A stretch of DNA of 7,639 nucleotides from NCBI GenBank assembly GCA_003564505.1, contig PXFD01000122.1, positions 1-7,639 on the forward strand, written 5' to 3'. Both the position numbers and the translations under genes were made by a program. Shown one piece after another: positions 1 through 5,431 of the stretch. Below the pieces are notes generated by a model that saw only the letters and a list, made by a program, of their open reading frames with translations, did not search any database and had not been told where the DNA came from. How positions within the stretch are numbered: the first letter of the stretch is position 1; each line of letters opens with the position of its first letter. Source of the DNA: Syntrophomonadaceae bacterium. GTDB lineage: Bacteria > Bacillota_D > Dethiobacteria > DTU022.

Positions 1-526
1 ATAAGCCAGGCGGTCTCACCCCGGCTTCACGTAAAAAATCGACAACCACCAGGTTTGATGAAGTCCCAATCAAAACAGTCATCCCACCGATGGTCGTACC
101 GAAAACCATTGGCATTAGAAGTCTGGATGCCGGACGCCCGGTCCGCCGGGCAATATCCAGGGTGGCCGGTAAAAACATGGCGACAACCCCGACATTGATA
201 ACAAAAGCAGATATCGCCGCAGTACTGCCCATTAGAACAGTCAGCAGCCTGCTTTCGCCTTTTCCGGCCAGGCGCAGAACCTGTTCGGCCAACCTGGCTG
301 CTATCCCGGTCCGGGCCAAACCGGCAGATAGGATAAAGACTGCCCAGATGGTAACTACGGCAGGGTTTGAGAATCCGGAGATGCCTTCTTCCGGCGTAAC
401 AAGGCCGACCACAACCAGCAGTACCAAAACCAGCAAAGCCACCAGGTCGGCCCTGAGTAGTTCGGTGACGAATAGAATTATGGCCAGCATTAAAATGCCG
501 AGTGTCAGTAAAATTTCAAAGGTCAT
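1..526 (-). CDS. SLC13-family anion permease, N-terminal part (runs off left edge)
   Basis: This is the first 175 codons of an integral membrane transporter, read leftwards and cut by the window edge. The start is ATG at 526-524, preceded 8 nt upstream by a good AGGAG site (539-535). Hydrophobic segments lie at about residues 3-21, 27-43, 53-73, 94-121 and 137-163. The residue 50-60 stretch GFSNPAVVTI and the residue 153-159 motif IGTSSNL are seen in the N-terminal half of SLC13 / divalent anion:Na+ symporters, where the SN-containing hairpin binds substrate and sodium. The family imports dicarboxylates, citrate, sulfate or similar anions across the inner membrane. This protein is clearly related to the two permeases upstream but much more divergent: it has SSN where they have PPN, and VINVG where they have MNNIG. 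It is the third gene of a co-directional run, 61 nt after its neighbour. Whether it also carries TrkA_C domains cannot be seen. Substrate is unknown. Confidence 0.88.
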   Translation of the reverse strand, partial: MTFEILLTLGILMLAIILFVTELLRADLVALLVLVLLVVVGLVTPEEGISGFSNPAVVTIWAVFILSAGLARTGIAARLAEQVLRLAGKGESRLLTVLMGSTAAISAFVINVGVVAMFLPATLDIARRTGRPASRLLMPMVFGTTIGGMTVLIGTSSNLVVVDFLREAGVRPPGL

Positions 527-534
527 TTTATTAA

Positions 535-539
535 CTCCT
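535..539 (-). promoter_or_regulatory. Shine-Dalgarno site of the left-edge permease
   Basis: AGGAG on the minus strand ends 8 nt before ATG at 526. It fixes the start of the partial permease and supports its being a real gene, although the frame has no stop inside the window. Confidence 0.75.
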
Positions 540-547
540 GAAACAAG

Positions 548-579
548 CACTGTTAATGGGAAAATACACAGTGTTTTCC
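548..579 (-). other. Two overlapping inverted repeats (alternative hairpins or H-type pseudoknot)
   Basis: Read on the minus strand, GGAAAA (579-574) pairs with TTTTCC (564-559), and CACTGT (573-568) pairs with ACAGTG (553-548). The second pair's left arm lies wholly inside the first pair's loop, giving either two mutually exclusive hairpins or a pseudoknot. Connecting segments are 0, 3 and 5 nt. The structure fills the 61-nt spacer between two permease genes and ends about 9 nt before the next ribosome binding site. A zero-length first connector makes a full pseudoknot sterically tight. There is no following T-run, so it is not a standard terminator. Function is unproven and the arms are short enough to arise by chance. 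Confidence 0.35.
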
Positions 580-587
580 TGGTTTAA

Positions 588-2366
588 TTACATGGGCCAG
601 AAATACATGATCAGCGGTATACCGACCAGGACAATAATTATTTCCAGGGGCAGACCCATTCGCCAGTAATCACTGAATTTATAGCCACCCGGACCCATGA
701 CCAGGGTGTTGGACTGATGCCCGATCGGGGTGAGAAAGGCACAGGAAGCGCCCACTGCCACACTCATCAGGAAGGGGTCGGCAGATGCTCCCATTCCTGC
801 CGCAATTGATATGGCAATAGGCGCCATCAACACGGCAGCCGCCGCATTGTTGACCAGGTCGGACAGGAACATGGTTCCCACCAGGATTACAGTCAGCGTG
901 ATCCAGGGGGCCGCGCCACCTGCTATGTTCAGAATGCCGTCTGCAATCAGCTTTGCCCCGCCGGTAGTTTCCAGGGCCCCGCTAACCGGGATCATTGCTC
1001 CGAGCAGGACAATAACCGGCCAGTCGATACTATCATAAATTTCACGCAGGGAAATAAAACCGGCCAATACCATGACCAGGGCTGCCGCCGTGAAGGCAAT
1101 TTGAATTGATAAAACCCCGGTGGCCGCAAGAGCCAGCGCTGTTCCGAAAATGGCCACGCCAAGGAACACCCGGGGCGGTTGTCCCACCCTGAGCCCTCTT
1201 TCAACCAGGGGCAGAAGACCCAGGGTAGGCAGGACCTCCTGAAGGCTCTCCTCTGGCCCCTGAAGCAGTAATACATCGCCAACCCGGAATTTGATGTTAT
1301 CCGGGCTCGATCTCAAGCGGCCGCCCTGCCTGGAGAGACCAAGCAGGTTTACACCGTAGCGGGAACGTAGATTAAGAGACCTGGCCGTCCGTCCTTCCAT
1401 TACAGAATCACGGGTAATGGTGGCCTCCATGATGATTATGTCATCTGAGCTGATCTCTTCTTCACTGATCTTTTCTGAACCGGCCAGCTCCAACCCCGTT
1501 GTATCCAGAAGCTCCTTCAACTCCTCGGCATCAGCCCTGACAATCAAGGTATCATCTTCCTGGAAGGTGCGATGCCGGGAAGGGGCGGGAAACTTCTGCC
1601 CATCACGACTATGCCCGACTACCGCAATATCGCCATCAGTTGCTTCTTCAAGATCGCGAATTCTTTTCCCGATCATGGTTGATTTCTTCGGCACTTTTAT
1701 TTCAGTAATATAGTCATCTATTTCAAACTGCTCTTCGCGTGACAGTTGGCCTTTGCGCTTTGGAAGCAGGCGCCAGCCAACCAGGAGAATGAAAAGGACT
1801 CCGGCCAGGGCAATCCCGGCACCAACAGGGGCAAAGTCAAACATGCGGAACGGAGCTGCTGCTGCAGTCTCCGCTCGAAATACTGAGATTATAATATTGG
1901 GAGGAGTTCCTACCTGGGTAATTAATCCACCCAAAAGCGATCCAAAGGCCAGGGGCATCAGGTAAAGGGATGGTGAAACTCCACCTTTGCGGGCCATGCG
2001 AATCGCCACCGGCATAAAGAGAGCCAGAGCCCCGATGTTATTCATAAACCCGGAACAGACCGTCACGGCAATTACCAGGACAGCAAGCTGGGTGAGAGGA
2101 TTCTCTCCGGCTTGACCCATCAGGCGAACAATATAGTCGACCATGCCGGAATTAAAAAGGGCCCGGCTAACTACAAGAACAGCAGCTACCGTAATTACAG
2201 CCGGGTGGCCAAAGCCTAAAAAAGCCTCCCCGGCAGGAACAAGTCCGGTAATTGTTACAACGAGCAGGGCAAACAGGGCCACCAGGTCATACCGCCAGCG
2301 GCCCCAGACAAAGAGAACCAGGACCAGCCCCAGTGTTGCAAAAACAATTGCCAGTTCGTTTTGCAT
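588..2366 (-). CDS. SLC13-family permease with two TrkA_C (RCK_C) domains
   Basis: This is a 592-residue inner-membrane transporter. The N-terminal membrane half (about 1-200) has NNIGALALF at 109-117 and QVGTPPNIIIS at 151-161. A cytosolic insert (about 205-390) holds two TrkA_C domains, roughly 215-292 and 308-385, each ending in the typical DDTLIVRA (271-278) or GDVLLLQG (363-370) strand pattern. The C-terminal membrane half (about 398-591) has VNNAAAAVL at 505-513 and the SNT motif at 552-554 in TPIGHQSNTLVMGPGGY. In SLC13 proteins the two hairpins carrying such motifs form the anion and Na+ sites. TrkA_C domains in transporters generally bind small ligands, often nucleotides, and are thought to gate activity. 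The start is ATG at 2366 with AAGGAG 6 nt upstream. It lies 109 nt downstream of a gapless paralogue and 61 nt upstream of a third permease. Substrate (sulfate, dicarboxylate or other anion) cannot be told from sequence. Confidence 0.93.
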   Translation of the reverse strand: MQNELAIVFATLGLVLVLFVWGRWRYDLVALFALLVVTITGLVPAGEAFLGFGHPAVITVAAVLVVSRALFNSGMVDYIVRLMGQAGENPLTQLAVLVIAVTVCSGFMNNIGALALFMPVAIRMARKGGVSPSLYLMPLAFGSLLGGLITQVGTPPNIIISVFRAETAAAAPFRMFDFAPVGAGIALAGVLFILLVGWRLLPKRKGQLSREEQFEIDDYITEIKVPKKSTMIGKRIRDLEEATDGDIAVVGHSRDGQKFPAPSRHRTFQEDDTLIVRADAEELKELLDTTGLELAGSEKISEEEISSDDIIIMEATITRDSVMEGRTARSLNLRSRYGVNLLGLSRQGGRLRSSPDNIKFRVGDVLLLQGPEESLQEVLPTLGLLPLVERGLRVGQPPRVFLGVAIFGTALALAATGVLSIQIAFTAAALVMVLAGFISLREIYDSIDWPVIVLLGAMIPVSGALETTGGAKLIADGILNIAGGAAPWITLTVILVGTMFLSDLVNNAAAAVLMAPIAISIAAGMGASADPFLMSVAVGASCAFLTPIGHQSNTLVMGPGGYKFSDYWRMGLPLEIIIVLVGIPLIMYFWPM

Positions 2367-2372
2367 TTATAG

Positions 2373-2378
2373 CTCCTT
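2373..2378 (-). promoter_or_regulatory. Shine-Dalgarno site of the second permease
   Basis: AAGGAG on the minus strand lies 6 nt before ATG at 2366. It is the strongest ribosome site in the window and sets the start of the 592-residue permease. Confidence 0.75.
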
Positions 2379-2406
2379 AAGATAGTACATTAATAAGCCC
2401 TGCAGA

Positions 2407-2457
2407 TTAAAAAGTTGTAAAATATAGATTCAACAGGGGGATTTGCAGTTCCTTCAT
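2407..2457 (-). other. Possible 16-codon leader ORF in the spacer between permeases
   Basis: An ATG at 2457 opens 16 codons (starting MKELQIPLL) ending in TAA at 2409-2407. AAGGA lies 9 nt before this ATG. A still shorter frame of 6 codons (2474-2454, MKEMLK) overlaps it as ATGA and begins 1 nt after the stop of the upstream permease. Both ATGs sit inside copies of the 17-bp tandem duplication, so they may be by-products of that duplication. No attenuator-type hairpin with a T-run follows. I would not call it a gene without expression or conservation data. Confidence 0.15.
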
Positions 2458-2478
2458 TTTAGCATTTCCTTCATTTTA
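2445..2478. repeat. 17-bp tandem duplication across the 3' end of the upstream permease gene
   Basis: Two adjacent copies, 2445-2461 and 2462-2478, read GCAgTTCCTTCATTTTA and GCAtTTCCTTCATTTTA. They differ at one base. The right-hand copy contains the TAA stop of the upstream permease (2478-2476 on the minus strand), so the duplication placed a second TAA-containing copy just behind the gene. Only two copies are present. Confidence 0.8.
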
Positions 2479-4254
2479 CAGGGGCCAAACGATCATAATC
2501 AGCGGCACGGCTACAATTGTTATCAGCACAGTCAGAGGCAAGCCCATGCGCCAGTAGTCACCAAAGTGATATCCACCGGGACCCATGACCAGGGTATTCG
2601 ACTGATGACCAATCGGTGTAAGAAAAGCACATGAAGCACCTATAGCAATTGCCATCAGCAGGGGATCGGCGGAAACGTTGAGGCCGACAGCAATGCTCAG
2701 ACCAATCGGGGCCATCAGCAGCGCAGCGGCTGCATTATTAACCACGTTGGATAAGAGCATGGTAATAACCAGGAGCAGGGTCAGGGTAATCCAAGGGGTA
2801 AAGGTACCGGCAGCACTATAGATGAACTCGGCAATAGTTGCGGCCCCGCCGGTTGTTTCCAGGGCTTTACTGACCGGAATCATTGCTCCGAGCAGGACTA
2901 TTATCGGCCAGTCAATGCTGTCATAAATTTCACGGAGAGTTACAATACGAAAGAGGATCATAACCACTGCAGCTGTCATAAATGCGATCTGGATCGGAAT
3001 GAAACCTGTAGCTGCAGCAGCTAATGCAGCAAAGAATACTCCCAGGCTAAAGTAAACCTTTTGCGGCTGCTGCAGTTTCAAGCCCCTCTCCACCAGGGGC
3101 AGGCAGCCGATCGAAGACATCACCTCCTGCAGCACTTCAGTTCTTCCCTGCAGCAGAAGCACATCACCGACCCGGAAACGAATCTGGTCCGGCCTGGTTT
3201 TTAACCGGGCCCCCTCCCTTGATATGCCAAGCAGGTTTATTCCGTAAACCGACCTTAAGTTCATGGATCGGGCTGTTTGCCTTTCCAAAGCAGAGTTTGT
3301 AGTAACCACCGCCTCAACTATGCTAATTTCATCGGAGCTAAGATCTTCAGCACTCAGCTTTCTCGATGCTGTCAATTCCAAGCCTGTAACCGAGAGGAAT
3401 TCTTTTAAATCTTCTGTATTAGCCTTGATTATAATATTATCTCCTTCATCAAATACCCGGTACGGAGAGAAAAAGGGTAGTTTTTTCTTATTACGGACAT
3501 GGCCGACCACGGTAATGTCCCCATCAATGGCACAGCCTAAGTCCATCAGCCTTTTCCCTGCGTATTTCGAACCTTCGGGAACATAAACCTCTGTCAGGTA
3601 GCTTTCAATTTCAAATAAATCCTCCTGCGAAAGGCGCCCCTTGCGGCAGGGAATAAGCCGCCAGCCAATTATTATGATAAAGATAACTCCTAAAAGGGCA
3701 ACACCTGCTCCGACAGGGGCGAAATCGAACATGCGAAAGGGCACCTGTGCTGCTGATTCAGTCCTGTAGAGGGATATAATGATATTTGGTGGGGTGCCTA
3801 TCTGGGTCATCAGGCCGCCGAGCAGGGAACCGAAAGCCAGGGGCATCAGGAATACTGAAGGTGACCGATTTCCCTTGCGGGCCATGCGGATAGCCACAGG
3901 CAGGAAAAGAGCAAGGGCTCCGATATTGTTCATGAAAGCAGAACAGACCGTAACCGCAGTGACCAGGGTTGCCAGCTGTACCAGCAAGTGCTGATTGATC
4001 CGGGCCATCATTCTAACAATGGAGTCAACAATCCCGGCATTCATCAAGGCCCTGCTTAAAACCAGCACTGCGGCTACGGTGATCACCGCAGGGTGGCTGA
4101 AGCCGGTAAATGTATCTTCGGTGGGAACAATTCCAATAAGGGTTAGAAAAAGCAGGGCAATCATGGACACCAGGTCATAGCGCCAGCGGCCCCAGGCAAA
4201 GAGCAGCAAAACTATAAGCAGCACTGCAAAGACAAGGTATTGTTCCAACAGCAC
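2476..4254 (-). CDS. SLC13-family permease with two TrkA_C (RCK_C) domains, paralogue of the next gene
   Basis: This is an inner-membrane anion transporter with the same layout as its downstream neighbour: membrane half (about 1-200), two TrkA_C domains (about 215-292 and 308-385), and a second membrane half (about 398-591). NNIGALALF (109), QIGTPPNIIIS (151) and SNT (552-554, within TPIGHQSNTLVMGPGGY) match its twin. The two align without any gap over 592 residues at about 65% identity by my count. The membrane halves are near 69% and the cytosolic insert near 57%. I chose GTG at 4254. It gives exactly the paralogue's length, puts the shared WGRWRYDL at residue 21 in both, and leaves AAAAGGG 9 nt upstream. 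The longer GTG reading at 4263 would directly abut that site. It is the first gene of the three-permease run and probably has its own promoter just upstream. Substrate is unknown. Confidence 0.93.
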   Translation of the reverse strand: MLLEQYLVFAVLLIVLLLFAWGRWRYDLVSMIALLFLTLIGIVPTEDTFTGFSHPAVITVAAVLVLSRALMNAGIVDSIVRMMARINQHLLVQLATLVTAVTVCSAFMNNIGALALFLPVAIRMARKGNRSPSVFLMPLAFGSLLGGLMTQIGTPPNIIISLYRTESAAQVPFRMFDFAPVGAGVALLGVIFIIIIGWRLIPCRKGRLSQEDLFEIESYLTEVYVPEGSKYAGKRLMDLGCAIDGDITVVGHVRNKKKLPFFSPYRVFDEGDNIIIKANTEDLKEFLSVTGLELTASRKLSAEDLSSDEISIVEAVVTTNSALERQTARSMNLRSVYGINLLGISREGARLKTRPDQIRFRVGDVLLLQGRTEVLQEVMSSIGCLPLVERGLKLQQPQKVYFSLGVFFAALAAAATGFIPIQIAFMTAAVVMILFRIVTLREIYDSIDWPIIVLLGAMIPVSKALETTGGAATIAEFIYSAAGTFTPWITLTLLLVITMLLSNVVNNAAAALLMAPIGLSIAVGLNVSADPLLMAIAIGASCAFLTPIGHQSNTLVMGPGGYHFGDYWRMGLPLTVLITIVAVPLIMIVWPL

Positions 4255-4263
4255 TATCAGCAC

Positions 4264-4270
4264 CCTTTTA
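4264..4270 (-). promoter_or_regulatory. Ribosome binding site that decides the permease start
   Basis: AAAAGGG on the minus strand ends at 4264. It is 9 nt before GTG at 4254 (good spacing) but has no spacing at all from GTG at 4263. This favours the shorter, 592-residue reading. Confidence 0.55.
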
Positions 4271-4286
4271 TCGAAATTAATTTAGA

Positions 4287-4319
4287 ATTATATTATCCTA
4301 AACTGACGGTAATAAGCAA
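4287..4319 (-). promoter_or_regulatory. Candidate sigma-A-type promoter for the permease run
   Basis: Two overlapping readings exist on the minus strand. One has a perfect TATAAT (4292-4287) with TTATTA (4315-4310) 17 bp upstream. The other has GATAAT (4297-4292) with TTGCTT (4319-4314) 16 bp upstream. Either would start transcription a short distance before the permease ribosome site. The -35 matches are weak (3 of 6), so an activator may be needed. A perfect 12-bp palindrome begins immediately upstream at 4320. Confidence 0.45.
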
Positions 4320-4331
4320 TAGTCCGGACTA
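4320..4331. promoter_or_regulatory. Perfect 12-bp palindrome, candidate operator between divergent promoters
   Basis: TAGTCCGGACTA is its own reverse complement. It is followed by a partly overlapping second inverted repeat, TCCGG-ACTA-CCGGA (4323-4336). It sits next to the candidate -35 of the leftward permease promoter and about 26 bp upstream of the candidate -35 of the exporter, in an otherwise A+T-rich spacer. This is a plausible site for a dimeric regulator acting on both sides. No regulator gene is present in the window, so its identity is unknown. Confidence 0.45.
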
Positions 4332-4357
4332 CCGGAAGAAAAATATTTTTTTTCTCT

Positions 4358-4385
4358 TTTCCAACCTGAAATAATGTTGTATAGT
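4358..4385 (+). promoter_or_regulatory. Candidate promoter of the EamA exporter gene
   Basis: TTTCCA (4358-4363, 4 of 6 to TTGACA) is followed after 16 bp by TATAGT (4380-4385, 5 of 6 to TATAAT). Transcription would begin near 4392, leaving a leader of roughly 26 nt. An A/T tract at 4339-4360, including eight consecutive T, lies at and just before the -35 and could act as an UP-like element. Confidence 0.4.
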
Positions 4386-4403
4386 TATGGTTAGTTTAAA
4401 AAA

Positions 4404-4410
4404 GATGAGG
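4404..4410 (+). promoter_or_regulatory. Ribosome site set between A6 and T7 tracts
   Basis: GATGAGG lies 7 nt before ATG at 4418. It is flanked by six A (4398-4403) and seven T (4411-4417), which could pair and present the ribosome site as a 7-nt loop. The stem would be only A:U pairs and so weak. The T7 tract fills the whole distance between ribosome site and start codon. Confidence 0.5.
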
Positions 4411-4417
4411 TTTTTTT

Positions 4418-5371
4418 ATGATCAGATATTTACCATACCTTGCAGGTGTAGGTGTTGCCCTGACCTGGGGTATGTCCTTCATGTTTACAAGTGGAGCCCT
4501 TGATACGATGGCTCCATTTCATCTGCTGGGACTCAGGTTTGCTGCAGCCCTGGCTGCCATGGCTTTTTTAAGAGTAATTGGGGTTATAAAAATCAAGGTG
4601 GCTCCGAGAGACTATTTAAGCCTGCTACCGCTTACCTTTTTTCAGCCGTTTTTATATTTTGCTGCTGAAACCCACGGCGTGCTGCTGACCAGCGCGTCTT
4701 ATTCGGGAATGATGATTGCCATTATTCCCATTGTCGTGGCTATCCTGGCCGTCTTTATCTTGAAGGAGTATCCGAATCACCTGCAGGCAGGTTTTATCAT
4801 CGCCTCGGTTTTGGGTGTAATTTTTATAATCTATATGGACAGCCAGTCAATTGCCGGGGTTAACCCACTGGGCACTGTTGCCCTCCTGGGCGCTGTAATC
4901 GCTGCAGCCAGTTTTAACATTGCTTCCAGGAAAGCTTCCGTTAACTTCAAGCCTATCCACATTACCTGGATCATGATGGTTGTAGGGGCAATAGTGTTTA
5001 ACTCTATCTCGATCGGACAACATATGGCTGCGGGAAACCTTGAAAGCTACCTGTCACCATTAAGCTATATCTGGCCGACAATATTTTACCTGGGCGTTAT
5101 TTCTTCCGTTGCCGCTTTTTTTATGTATAACTTTGTTTTAAGCAAGATTACCGCAGCCCAGGCCGCTGTCTTTGCCAACATGGTTACAGTTGTAGCGATT
5201 GCCGGCGGGGTTATATTCCGTGGTGACAACTTCTTTTGGTACCAAATAGTTGGCACTGCAATTATATTAGCCGGGGTATGGGGTACCAACCGTTTTGCGC
5301 CCGCGCCGCAGGAATACCAGGAACCGGAAGACTCTGCCGTTATAAAGCAGGAAATGCCGGACAGCAATTAA
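4418..5371 (+). CDS. EamA/DMT-superfamily membrane transporter (putative metabolite exporter)
   Basis: This is a 317-residue integral membrane protein of the drug/metabolite transporter superfamily. It contains two EamA repeats, about residues 6-137 and 150-292, each with five predicted helices. Family hallmarks visible are the early TWGMSF (16-21), the P-x6-RF pattern in helix 2 (P33, R40-F41), and the second-repeat ending VGTAIILAGVWGTN. Relatives export amino acids, purines or other small metabolites, but the substrate cannot be assigned. The last 25 or so residues are hydrophilic and acidic (QEYQEPEDSAVIKQEMPDSN) and probably a cytosolic tail. The start ATG at 4418 has GATGAGG 7 nt upstream. 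The gene is divergent from the permease run, sharing a 163-bp promoter region, and convergent with the amidohydrolase downstream across 60 bp of A+T-rich DNA that shows no clear terminator hairpin. Confidence 0.9.
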   Translation: MIRYLPYLAGVGVALTWGMSFMFTSGALDTMAPFHLLGLRFAAALAAMAFLRVIGVIKIKVAPRDYLSLLPLTFFQPFLYFAAETHGVLLTSASYSGMMIAIIPIVVAILAVFILKEYPNHLQAGFIIASVLGVIFIIYMDSQSIAGVNPLGTVALLGAVIAAASFNIASRKASVNFKPIHITWIMMVVGAIVFNSISIGQHMAAGNLESYLSPLSYIWPTIFYLGVISSVAAFFMYNFVLSKITAAQAAVFANMVTVVAIAGGVIFRGDNFFWYQIVGTAIILAGVWGTNRFAPAPQEYQEPEDSAVIKQEMPDSN

Positions 5372-5431
5372 CTAGTTAGAAAAGCACAGAGACCTCATTA
5401 TTTATTATATTATACGAAAATGTGATACATG

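Noticed and set aside
90..587. 165-codon open frame on the plus strand
   Set aside because: It lies antisense to the left-edge permease, which has family motifs and a ribosome site. The plus-strand protein is rich in T, S, R and P with no recognisable domain, as expected of an antisense shadow.
992..1282. 96-codon minus-strand frame inside the second permease gene
   Set aside because: It is an out-of-frame overlap wholly inside a conserved coding region. There is no domain and no independent ribosome site.
3263..3586. 107-codon plus-strand frame, and the similar one at 1417-1713
   Set aside because: They occupy matching antisense places in two paralogous permease genes, so their similarity simply mirrors the sense-strand homology.
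588..4254. Long direct repeat of about 1.8 kb that might be a recombination hot spot or assembly artefact
   Set aside because: The copies are only about 65% identical at the protein level and have different spacers, so this is an old gene duplication and not a recent or artefactual repeat.
5372..5431. Possible bidirectional terminator between the convergent exporter and amidohydrolase genes
   Set aside because: The spacer is A+T rich and contains a 6-bp ACTAGT palindrome, but I found no G+C stem followed by a T-run on either strand.
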